Shown here piece by piece: positions 7,235-13,435 of a DNA stretch of 13,504 nt (positions are counted from its first letter, which is position 1; the number at the start of each line of letters is the position of its first letter). The position numbers and the translations under genes were made by a program. The notes under the pieces are model-generated. The model saw only the letters and a list, made by a program, of their open reading frames with translations. It had not been told where the DNA came from and did not search any database. Source of the DNA: an uncultured Clostridia bacterium (GTDB lineage Bacteria > Bacillota > Clostridia > UMGS1810); assembly GCA_937959315.1 (NCBI GenBank), contig CALGRC010000177.1, positions 1 to 13,504 of the forward strand, written 5' to 3'.

Positions 7235-7290
7235 AGCAAGCAAAGCGAATGAGTACCCATTCGCAGAAAATCCATTTTGCTTTGCCTGCT
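7235..7290. repeat. Nested inverted repeats upstream of the TnpW-like gene
   Basis: Outer arms AGCAAGCAAAGC (7235-7246) and GCTTTGCCTGCT (7279-7290) pair at 11 of 12 positions. Inside them GCGAATG (7245-7251) pairs perfectly with CATTCGC (7258-7264). Related AGCAAGCA-type words recur at about 7304-7318. Two alternative folds share the GC of the left arm. This could be an oriT-like site, an attenuator or a folded RNA leader on the - strand. Confidence 0.5.
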
Positions 7291-7350
7291 GTTTTGGAAG
7301 AACAGCAAGCACAGCAAGTGCAGCCACACCCGCACAAAATTGATTTGATT

Positions 7351-7367
7351 TTTGGGATAGTCCCAAA
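7351..7367. repeat. Short perfect hairpin TTTGGGA-TAG-TCCCAAA
   Basis: A 7-bp inverted repeat with a 3-nt loop. On the + strand it is followed by CCC and six T's, giving a weak terminator-like look, but no gene upstream needs it. Confidence 0.4.
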
Positions 7368-7598
7368 CCCTTTTTTGAAAAAATCTGTCCGCTTTTTTGT
7401 CCTCATATAGGGAATCCAAAACAGGCTGAAAAAACAACGCTGCAAAAGAAATTTTTCAAAAATATTTCCCGCCTCTCTATTCAATATCCGGCTATTTGAC
7501 ATGGGTTTGTTGCATTTTCCCACCCTCATTTAAAAAGTGCAGGAAACACGGTTTTGGCAACCTGTTGAAAGGGAAATATTTTGTGAAGTTGCAGGGTG

Positions 7599-7607
7599 TG
7601 TTATACT
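7599..7607 (+). promoter_or_regulatory. Extended -10 promoter of the tyrosine recombinase
   Basis: TG-T-TATACT, an extended -10 element, with only a poor -35 (TTGTGA at 7581-7586, spacing 15). It lies 22 bp before the start codon, giving a very short leader. A weak promoter would suit low, controlled expression of an inversion recombinase. Confidence 0.55.
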
Positions 7608-7629
7608 ATATTTAGTGGGAGGAATGAAA

Positions 7630-8475
7630 ATGAACGAATATAAATTATCTGAACGACGGTTAAAACAATATATCTGCTATTTGAGGGAAAAGGAACGCTC
7701 AGAAGCGACCATACAAAAATATATCCGGGATATTACCGCCCTGCAAGTATTTTTGCAGGACGGTATTTTTACAAAAGCGCGCCTGCTGGAATGGAAAGAA
7801 AAGCTGACGGCCTCGTATGCGCCGGCAACCGTCAACGGTATGCTGATGTCGGTCAATGGCTTTTTAGACTTTTGCGGCCTGCGGGAGTGCAGGATCAAGG
7901 GCCTTAAAATACAGCGGAACGTGTTTTGCAGAAAGGAAAGGGAATTGACAAAGGCGGAATATCTGCGGCTGTGCCATGCGGCGAAACAGCGAGGAAATGA
8001 ACGGTTGTTTTTGATTTTGCAGACGATCGGAAGTACGGGAATCCGTGTGTCCGAGCTGCAATTTATCACGGCTGAAGCGGTCAGGAAAGAACAGGCGCAG
8101 GTGCGGCTGAAAGGGAAAATCCGCACCGTGCTGCTGCCAAAGCAGCTATGCAGGCTGCTGAAACAGTATATGCAAAAACGGCATATTGAAAGTGGGAGTA
8201 TTTTTGTTACCCGGAGCGGGAAGCCGGTAGACCGCAGCAACATCTGGTCGGACATGAAAAAACTCTGCGCCGCGGCGGGCGTAGAGCCTGAAAAAGTGTT
8301 CCCGCATAATCTGCGGCATTTGTTTGCCAGAACCTATTACAGCCTGCAAAAGGACATTGTACGGCTGGCGGACGTCCTCGGCCATTCCAGCGTGGAAACC
8401 ACGCGGATTTATACGATAGAGTGCGGCGACGTCCACCGCAGGCAGCTTCAAAAATTGGGGCTGTTGCTGTGCTGA
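7630..8475 (+). CDS. Tyrosine recombinase, probable DNA invertase of the adjacent switch
   Basis: XerC/XerD-like tyrosine recombinase of 281 aa. An N-terminal SAM-like core-binding domain (about 1-95) precedes the catalytic domain with the full set of active residues: Arg139 (GIRVSEL), Lys163 (GKIRT), His226 and Arg229 (HNLRH), His252 (LGHSS) and nucleophile Tyr261 (IYT). It is compact, without the arm-binding domain of phage integrases. The start at 7630 is chosen because GGGAGG (7617-7622) sits 7 nt before it; the ATG at 7624 is too close. Its stop codon (8473-8475) directly abuts the left copy of a pair of inverted repeats flanking a promoter, so the likely job is inversion of that segment rather than element integration. 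A leftward promoter in the segment, as now oriented, would read antisense into this gene. Confidence 0.9.
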   Translation: MNEYKLSERRLKQYICYLREKERSEATIQKYIRDITALQVFLQDGIFTKARLLEWKEKLTASYAPATVNGMLMSVNGFLDFCGLRECRIKGLKIQRNVFCRKERELTKAEYLRLCHAAKQRGNERLFLILQTIGSTGIRVSELQFITAEAVRKEQAQVRLKGKIRTVLLPKQLCRLLKQYMQKRHIESGSIFVTRSGKPVDRSNIWSDMKKLCAAAGVEPEKVFPHNLRHLFARTYYSLQKDIVRLADVLGHSSVETTRIYTIECGDVHRRQLQKLGLLLC

Positions 8476-8502
8476 TACTACATAATCTTTATTTTGTGGT
8501 AA
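8476..8502 (+). repeat. Left inverted repeat of the switch (recombination site)
   Basis: It pairs with 8973-8999 in inverted orientation: 23 consecutive identical bp (8480-8502 against 8995-8973), and 26 of 27 when extended, the mismatch being T8479. The right arm is TGTGGTAA (8495-8502); the left arm (8475-8482) is a degenerate ATACTACA. The site begins immediately after the recombinase stop codon. Confidence 0.9.
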
Positions 8503-8506
8503 TCTC

Positions 8507-8788
8507 AGACTGTCGATAAAGTCTATTCATACACAAAAATACATGACATATCAAGCCCGACCCAGTTCCGCCCGCCGCGCCCGGGCGGAGTTGCCTTTCC
8601 TTTCAGGAAAGACGAATTAGGGGATTGCCATCCCCTAAAACCCCTATATAATACTTTTTGGGGTTTGGGGCGCAACCCCAATCGGTTTCCCCGAAGGGGA
8701 AACTGACTGCGCTGGGGTCTGGCCAGCGCAACTGGGCTAGGCCTAGTCATACTATATTTTTATCTGCAATATGGTTTTTCGACAGCCT
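8507..8788. mobile_element. MITE-like palindrome-rich repeat with terminal inverted repeats
   Basis: A non-coding element of about 282 bp bounded by AGACTGTCGATAAA (8507-8520) and TTTTTCGACAGCCT (8775-8788), which pair at 12 of 14 positions. The interior is a string of hairpins: CCGCCCG/CGGGCGG (8568-8588), AGGGGAT-TGCC-ATCCCCT (8619-8636), GTTTCCCC-GAA-GGGGAAAC, GCGCTGG/CCAGCGC, and CTAGGCCTAG. It is more GC-rich than its surroundings. No clear target duplication is seen. Similar hairpin-rich DNA occurs as dispersed repeats in gut Clostridia, as far as I recall; it was probably mobilised by a transposase elsewhere. Confidence 0.65.
8625..8652 (+). promoter_or_regulatory. Possible rightward promoter inside the repeat element
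   Basis: TTGCCA (8625-8630, 5 of 6 to consensus), a 16-bp spacer and a perfect TATAAT (8647-8652). The -35 lies in a hairpin. In the present orientation it would read toward 9033 through about 380 bp of structured leader. It may be fortuitous. Confidence 0.35.
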
Positions 8789-8800
8789 ACTATATTAAAA

Positions 8801-8829
8801 ATTATACTACAAATATCGGCTTTTGTCAA
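8801..8829 (-). promoter_or_regulatory. Perfect sigma-A promoter inside the invertible segment
   Basis: Read on the - strand: TTGACA (8829-8824), exactly 17 bp, TATAAT (8806-8801), a full consensus. It points left, toward the recombinase and away from the surface-protein operon, so this copy of the locus is in the predicted OFF orientation. Expected transcription start is near 8794, only a few bases outside the right end of the repeat element at 8788. Confidence 0.88.
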
Positions 8830-8854
8830 TGAAAATCAGCGTTTTTTCCACAGC

Positions 8855-8897
8855 AAACAGACCGGATAACAGGCATTCGTTTTTACCCGGTCTGTTT
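8855..8897. repeat. Hairpin upstream of the segment promoter
   Basis: An 11-bp perfect inverted repeat, AAACAGACCGG (8855-8865) and CCGGTCTGTTT (8887-8897), with a 21-nt loop. It lies just behind the -35 of the leftward promoter. No T-run follows on either strand. It could be a terminator-like insulator or an operator for the promoter. Confidence 0.5.
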
Positions 8898-8972
8898 GTC
8901 ATACCCAAATGTATATTTTTAGGTTTTTGATAAGCCCTTATATCATAAATCCTGACGTTTCATCTTTGGGCT

Positions 8973-8999
8973 TTACCACAAAATAAAGATTATGTGGTA
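8973..8999 (-). repeat. Right inverted repeat of the switch (recombination site)
   Basis: Inverted partner of 8476-8502. Together with position 9000 it forms a near-symmetric site: arms TTACCACA (8973-8980) and TGTGGTAA (8993-9000) are perfect complements around a 12-bp asymmetric centre AAATAAAGATTA. This is the architecture of a tyrosine recombinase core site, with two inverted binding arms and a directional crossover region. It ends 33 bp before the next start codon. Confidence 0.9.
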
Positions 9000-9032
9000 A
9001 TCCATATCAAAAACCGGAATGGAGGTCATGAA

Positions 9033-9602
9033 ATGAACCATCAAGCTATGTGTATCAGCCGGACGGAACAGAATAACGAACTGTGCACCGGCGCCGATTT
9101 TGATGAAATGCTTGAAGAAGCCTTTTATCCGGGTGGCAAAAAGAACAGCCACCAAAACCGTATTCCCAAGGAAACGCTGGAAAAATTCAAAAAAGAGCTC
9201 AAAAAGCAAAAAGGCACAATTTTAAACTGCCGTACCTTTGACGAGCTTTTAGAGATTTCTGAAAATTCTTCGGTGAAAGGGATTGGCCCGCTGGCCGAAT
9301 ATGATATTGCCTTTCGATATGGACGGCAGATCGGCATTTATCCGGACAAGGTCTATCTTCACGCCGGGACAAAGATAGGGGCCAAAAACCTCGGCATTGT
9401 CAAACGCGGCGCCAAATACCTCACCAAAGAGGAACTGCCTGATTATCTGAAAACGATAGAGCCGTGGATGGCGGAAGATTTTTTGTGCGTGGAAAAGGAC
9501 AATCCATCAGAAAAAGCCCTGACAGAATATTTGAAAAAGTATAAATCCAAATCCTGTAACAGTACGGAAAAAAAGAAAAAGCCGTCCTGCGGCGGATGCT
9601 AA
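9033..9602 (+). CDS. Conserved hypothetical protein with helix-hairpin-helix-like motif
   Basis: A 189-aa cytoplasmic protein, no signal peptide or membrane segment. The centre has VKGIGPLAEYDIAFRYG (81-97), which looks like a helix-hairpin-helix (GIGPL turn), followed by PDKVYLHAGTKIGAKNLG (104-121). I recall this motif pair in unnamed bacterial proteins but know no function. A lysine-rich segment (50-60) and a tail ending KKKKPSCGGC could contact nucleic acid or metal. The start at 9033 has GGAGG at 9021-9025. It is the first gene after the invertible segment and lies 17 nt before the surface-protein gene, so the two should be one transcript. Candidate roles are regulator or passenger; the sequence does not decide. 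Confidence 0.8.
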   Translation: MNHQAMCISRTEQNNELCTGADFDEMLEEAFYPGGKKNSHQNRIPKETLEKFKKELKKQKGTILNCRTFDELLEISENSSVKGIGPLAEYDIAFRYGRQIGIYPDKVYLHAGTKIGAKNLGIVKRGAKYLTKEELPDYLKTIEPWMAEDFLCVEKDNPSEKALTEYLKKYKSKSCNSTEKKKKPSCGGC

Positions 9603-9619
9603 AAGGAAGGTGGAAAGTG

Positions 9620-12600
9620 ATGAAGAAAATATGGAGTTTATTTTTAACGGTTTGCATGGTAAGCGCATTGTTTGGGAGCATACCGGTAACCGTCAACGCG
9701 GAAACAAACGGTACGGATAATAGTTTAATTATATCAAAGGATAGTTTTTCTGTCTTAAATGATTCTGTAGAAAGTGGTGAAAATTCGACTACTGTAATAA
9801 GCAACAATTTACAAAATGATAATGTATTTGCCGAAGGTGACGGAACGGCTGAAAATCCGTATCAAGTTGCAACTCCTGAGCAATTGAATGAAGTTCGCAA
9901 TTATTTAAGTGCATATTTTATCCAAATATGCGACATTGATATGACAGAGGCGACATCAGAAAACGGAATTTATTATAATTTCGGGTCTGGGTGGGTTCCT
10001 ATCGGAGATGATACGTCTCCTTTTACAGGAACTTATAATGGTGATGAACATAAAATTATTGGATTAAAGAGCAACCAGATTGGAACTAGCCAAGAATATG
10101 CCGGTCTATTTGGAAATAACAAAGGTGTGATTTGTAATCTTGGTATGGTTGATAATTATATAATAGGTAATAGGCGCTATATAGGAAGCATTGCCGGACG
10201 TAACAGTGGCAACATAGAAAACTGTTATAACACAGGAATAATATCAGCGTCTCCCAACGGTGATTGTCATACTTCCTATGTAGGTGGTATCGTGGGACTA
10301 AATGGTGGTAACGTAAAAAAATGTTACAACGCAGGAACAATAACATCTTCCGTATCTCCTTCTTCTGAACGTGCCGGTATGATGCCGACGGTGAGCGCTG
10401 CGGCTGGAGGGATTGTGGGAAGTGATAATAGTGGTACCATTGAGAATTGTTGCAATACGGGTACAGTGACATCATTCGGTTCTTATTCCTATAAACCTTC
10501 CGATTCGTCATTTCGACCTTATCTAAGTTCTTATGCCGGCGGGATAGTGGGAGAAGGCGATAGTTTGAGCAAAAGCATAAAATACTGCTGTAATATGGGT
10601 GTGGTCTCTGCAAAGTCAAGTGCTTCTATCCCGGGCGATTCATCCTATGCTGACAACAGTAACTCCTATGCTGGCGGGATAGCAGGTTTATATGCTGCTG
10701 CCATGGAAAACTGCTATAACACCGGTGAGATTACTGCCGAAACCGACAAAGGCTCAAGTATTTACGATCACAATGGGAACTCTTATGCAGGGGGAATAAC
10801 GGGATGGAGTAAGTACATCGCCATGAAAGATTGTTATAATACAGGAAAGGTAGTTGCATCTGTAATAGATGCTCATTCCAGTGATCATGCTTATGCGGGA
10901 GGTATATCGGGAATTTTGCCTGTTGGTATCATAGAAAACAGCTATAACATAGGCAATGTGACAACTTTGTCTAATGCTGGGCACATTTGTGCGAGCGGAA
11001 TTGTGGCGGACAGGAGATCTTCTGAAGGCTCTGGCAGTGTTATCGATTGCTATTATTATGATGATCCTAATTTTAAAGCTATTGCCGGTACGCCGCTTTC
11101 TTTGGAAGAGTTAAAACAGCAGGATAGTTATGTAGGGTTTGATTTTGAAATGGTATGGGATATTTCGTTAAATGTGAATGATGGATTCCCGTCTTTGCGC
11201 AATATGCCTGAACCGTTATGCATACATGTTTGGGGCGCATGGTCGATTACCAAACAACCAACCCAGACCGAAACCGGTACAGCGGAGCGAGTTTGCCAGA
11301 ACAACAGCAGCCATAAGGATCAGAAAGAGTTACCTGTTTTAACTGATACTACAGTATGGATAAAGGGTGACTATCAGGCTCCAACATGCGAAGCGGACGG
11401 TTACCAGAAGTATACATCTGACTATGGCGAAGTGACTGAGACAATCCCCGCGACAGACCACAGCTGGGGCGCGTGGGAAATCACCAAGCAGCCAACGCAG
11501 ACCGAGACCGGTACAGCGGAACGTGTTTGCAAAAATGACAGCAGCCACAAAGAGCAGAAAGACCTACCTGTTTTGACTGATACAGCAACATGGACAAAAG
11601 GCGAATATCAGGCTCCAACATGCGAAGCGGATGGTTACCAGAAATATACTTCCCAATACGGTGAAGTAACCGAAACAATTCCTGCGACAGATCATAACTG
11701 GGGTACATGGACGATTACCAAGCAGCCGACACAGACCGAGACAGGAACGGCAGAACGTGTTTGCCAGAATGACAGCAGCCATAAGGATACGGTGACATTG
11801 CCTGTTTTGACCGATGCTTCGGTATGGACGGCGGGCGAACGTGTGGAGCCGACTTGTACGGCTGACGGTTCACAAGCCTATACCTCCGACTATGGCACAG
11901 TCACAGAACCCCTCCCTGCGACAGACCATACATTTGAATGGGTGATCGACCGGCCGGCAACAACGGAAGCGCCCGGTATCAAGCACGAGGAATGTACCAA
12001 ATGTCATGAGAAGCGGAATGAAAATACGGAAATCCCACAGCTTCCGGCTGAGAGCTATGCCGTTCATTATGACGCAAACGGCGGCAGTGGGACAATGCCG
12101 GACGGCGCCGCGCCGAAAGGCAAAGAATTTACTTTGCCGGAGAACGCCTTTACGCCGCCGGAAGGGAAACAGTTCAAATGCTGGGCAATCGGCAGCATAG
12201 ACGGGGCGCAAATCCAGCCCGGAGCAGGATTTACCTTTATGGAAAACACAACCGTATATGCAGTTTGGGAAAATATCGGTTTTACCATAACGTTTGACAA
12301 AAACGGCGGCAGCAGTGTTTCCGCTGAAACGATGGTAACCAATCCTGACGGTAAACTGAGCGAATTACCAACCGCAGAGCGCAGCGGCAGATACCGCTTT
12401 AAGGGCTGGTACACGGCAAAGAGCGGCGGGACGGAAGTAACAAAGGAAACGGTATTCACAGAAGATACCACCGTATATGCGCAGTGGACTTATACTGGAG
12501 GCGGCAGCTCCGGCGGCGGTGGAGGCGGAGGAATTTCCGTAACACGCTATACCGTAACCTTTGACACGCAGGGCGGCAGTGAGGTTGAAAGCGTCCGCGT

Positions 12601-13351
12601 GACAAGGAACAGCACAGTTACAAAACCGGCAGACCCGGTCAGAGAGGGATATACCTTTGAGGGCTGGTTTACCGATCAGGAATGTAGTGCAGCATACGAT
12701 TTTGATACAAAGGTCACAAAAAATATCACGCTGTATGCAAAATGGACAGAGGAACAGCCGGAGGAACCGACAGACCCCACCAAGCCGGAAAGCCCGGACG
12801 ATTGGGAAAACCCGTTTGACGATGTGGACGAGGGCGATTGGTTCTACGATGACGTGAAAACTGCATATGAAAACGGATGGTTTACCGGTGTAACAAACAC
12901 TTCCTTTGCGCCAAATGAGGCGATTACACGCGGTATGATGGTAACTGTACTCTACCGCGCGGAAAATGAACCGACGACAGCAGACAAGAGCAAATTTGAG
13001 GATGTGGCCCCGGACGCCTATTATACAAAAGCGGTCATCTGGGCAGAAAACAATGGGATTGTCAAAGGTTATTCAGAGGTTGAGTTTGCACCGGATAAGC
13101 TGATTTCCAGAGAAGAAATGGCAGCAATCATGCACCGTTACGCAGGCTACAAAGGCGCGGATACCGGCGTAATCGGCGATTTGATGAAATTTGCAGATCA
13201 GGCGCAGATTGCGGATTGGGCAAGAGAAAATGTCGCATGGGCGGTTGGCTACGGATTGCTTTCCGGCAAAGATAATAATCTGCTTGACCCGCAGGGACAT
13301 ACGACCCGTGCAGAAACCGCAGCAATATTAAACCGCTTTTTGAAAAAATAA
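9620..13351 (+). CDS. Secreted S-layer-homology surface protein with GLUG and InlB-type repeats
   Basis: A 1243-aa cell-surface protein. Residues 1-27 form a signal peptide with likely cleavage after VNA. About 155-470 hold seven or eight GLUG-type repeats (YAGGIVG...ENCYNTG), a beta-helix repeat seen in adhesins. Three 78-aa tandem repeats follow (from Trp538, Trp616 and Trp694) plus a degenerate fourth with CTKCHEK. Three InlB B-repeat (Listeria-Bacteroides) modules span about 813-885, 888-957 and 978-1045, interrupted by a glycine linker near 960. Three SLH domains (1065-1115, 1125-1178, 1189-1243) end the protein and would bind cell-wall polymer non-covalently; there is no LPXTG. ATG at 9620 follows GGAAGGTGG; an earlier ATG at 9596 overlaps the preceding gene. 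The GLUG half is visibly more AT-rich than the rest, suggesting modular assembly. Likely adhesin or surface-coat protein under control of the promoter switch; ligand unknown. Confidence 0.92.
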   Translation: MKKIWSLFLTVCMVSALFGSIPVTVNAETNGTDNSLIISKDSFSVLNDSVESGENSTTVISNNLQNDNVFAEGDGTAENPYQVATPEQLNEVRNYLSAYFIQICDIDMTEATSENGIYYNFGSGWVPIGDDTSPFTGTYNGDEHKIIGLKSNQIGTSQEYAGLFGNNKGVICNLGMVDNYIIGNRRYIGSIAGRNSGNIENCYNTGIISASPNGDCHTSYVGGIVGLNGGNVKKCYNAGTITSSVSPSSERAGMMPTVSAAAGGIVGSDNSGTIENCCNTGTVTSFGSYSYKPSDSSFRPYLSSYAGGIVGEGDSLSKSIKYCCNMGVVSAKSSASIPGDSSYADNSNSYAGGIAGLYAAAMENCYNTGEITAETDKGSSIYDHNGNSYAGGITGWSKYIAMKDCYNTGKVVASVIDAHSSDHAYAGGISGILPVGIIENSYNIGNVTTLSNAGHICASGIVADRRSSEGSGSVIDCYYYDDPNFKAIAGTPLSLEELKQQDSYVGFDFEMVWDISLNVNDGFPSLRNMPEPLCIHVWGAWSITKQPTQTETGTAERVCQNNSSHKDQKELPVLTDTTVWIKGDYQAPTCEADGYQKYTSDYGEVTETIPATDHSWGAWEITKQPTQTETGTAERVCKNDSSHKEQKDLPVLTDTATWTKGEYQAPTCEADGYQKYTSQYGEVTETIPATDHNWGTWTITKQPTQTETGTAERVCQNDSSHKDTVTLPVLTDASVWTAGERVEPTCTADGSQAYTSDYGTVTEPLPATDHTFEWVIDRPATTEAPGIKHEECTKCHEKRNENTEIPQLPAESYAVHYDANGGSGTMPDGAAPKGKEFTLPENAFTPPEGKQFKCWAIGSIDGAQIQPGAGFTFMENTTVYAVWENIGFTITFDKNGGSSVSAETMVTNPDGKLSELPTAERSGRYRFKGWYTAKSGGTEVTKETVFTEDTTVYAQWTYTGGGSSGGGGGGGISVTRYTVTFDTQGGSEVESVRVTRNSTVTKPADPVREGYTFEGWFTDQECSAAYDFDTKVTKNITLYAKWTEEQPEEPTDPTKPESPDDWENPFDDVDEGDWFYDDVKTAYENGWFTGVTNTSFAPNEAITRGMMVTVLYRAENEPTTADKSKFEDVAPDAYYTKAVIWAENNGIVKGYSEVEFAPDKLISREEMAAIMHRYAGYKGADTGVIGDLMKFADQAQIADWARENVAWAVGYGLLSGKDNNLLDPQGHTTRAETAAILNRFLKK
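11231..11932 (+). repeat. Three 234-bp tandem coding repeats in the surface protein
   Basis: Units begin at 11231, 11465 and 11699, each exactly 234 bp (78 codons) and sharing WxxTKQPTQTETGTAERVC-like openings and PATDH ends. Units 1 and 2 match at about 67 of 78 residues; unit 3 is more divergent. In-frame length means unit gain or loss by recombination would keep the protein open. Confidence 0.88.
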
Positions 13352-13360
13352 AAATAATGT

Positions 13361-13378
13361 GCTTTCCGAAAGGAAAGC
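13361..13378 (+). repeat. Short hairpin GCTTTCC-GAAA-GGAAAGC after the surface-protein gene
   Basis: A 7-bp perfect stem with a stable GAAA tetraloop, 9 bp after the stop codon. No T-run follows, so it is more likely an mRNA 3' stabilising element or the first part of a two-stage terminator. Confidence 0.5.
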
Positions 13379-13392
13379 GGGCATGTACGGCA

Positions 13393-13435
13393 GCCGTCCG
13401 GCGAAAAGTTTTTCTTTTCGCCGGGCGGCTTTTTT
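13393..13435 (+). terminator. Intrinsic terminator of the surface-protein operon
   Basis: A 16-bp stem, GCCGTCCGGCGAAAAG (13393-13408) with CTTTTCGCCGGGCGGC (13414-13429), one G-T pair, a T5 loop, and a run of six T's (13430-13435). It closes the transcript that contains the genes at 9033 and 9620. The remaining 69 bases of the window show nothing I can support. Confidence 0.93.

Larger units (their letters stand above)
7193..7598. other. Gene-poor region with inverted repeats
   Basis: About 400 bp between the divergent recombinase genes. I see no gene I would support: the - strand frames at 7185-7529 and 7195-7437 overlap in different frames, lack ribosome sites and have Cys/Phe-rich low-complexity composition. 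A 53-codon + frame starts inside a hairpin at 7249 without a ribosome site. What is visible is hairpin-forming DNA (7235-7290 and 7351-7367), which may be a non-coding or transfer-related site of the mobile element. Confidence 0.4.
8503..8972. other. Invertible promoter segment (predicted)
   Basis: 470 bp bounded by near-perfect inverted repeats next to a tyrosine recombinase. It holds a palindrome-rich repeat element (8507-8788) and a perfect sigma-A promoter (8801-8829) pointing left. Inverting it about the repeats maps position x to 17475 minus x, which would place the promoter at about 8646-8674 pointing right, toward the genes at 9033 and 9620. No credible gene lies in it; a 75-aa - strand frame at 8523-8750 reads through hairpins without a ribosome site. 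No read or population evidence is available here, so inversion is inferred. Confidence 0.8.

Noticed and set aside
7249..7410. 53-codon + strand frame rich in Gln near its middle
   Set aside because: The start codon lies inside a perfect hairpin and there is no ribosome binding site or recognisable domain.
7185..7529. 114-aa and 80-aa - strand frames upstream of the TnpW-like gene
   Set aside because: They overlap in different frames, have no ribosome sites, and show Cys/Phe/Lys-rich composition without any domain; the DNA is better explained by inverted repeats.
8523..8750. 75-aa open frame on the - strand inside the invertible segment
   Set aside because: It reads through at least five hairpins, has no ribosome binding site, and is Pro/Arg/Gly-rich as expected of GC-rich palindromic repeat DNA.
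8855..8897. Hairpin as an intrinsic terminator
   Set aside because: Long 21-nt loop and no T-run following on either strand.
8476..8999. Inverted repeats read as attL/attR of an integrated element
   Set aside because: Attachment sites flanking an integrated element are direct repeats; these are inverted, and the recombinase gene is outside the flanked segment, which fits inversion.
10086..10619. 177-aa frame on the - strand opposite the surface protein
   Set aside because: It is antisense to the GLUG repeats, whose regular codon periodicity produces a long shadow frame; composition is Tyr/His/Arg-rich with no domain.
11231..11932. Repeat array considered as CRISPR
   Set aside because: Units are 234 bp, in frame and translated as protein repeats, without short spacer/repeat alternation or cas genes.
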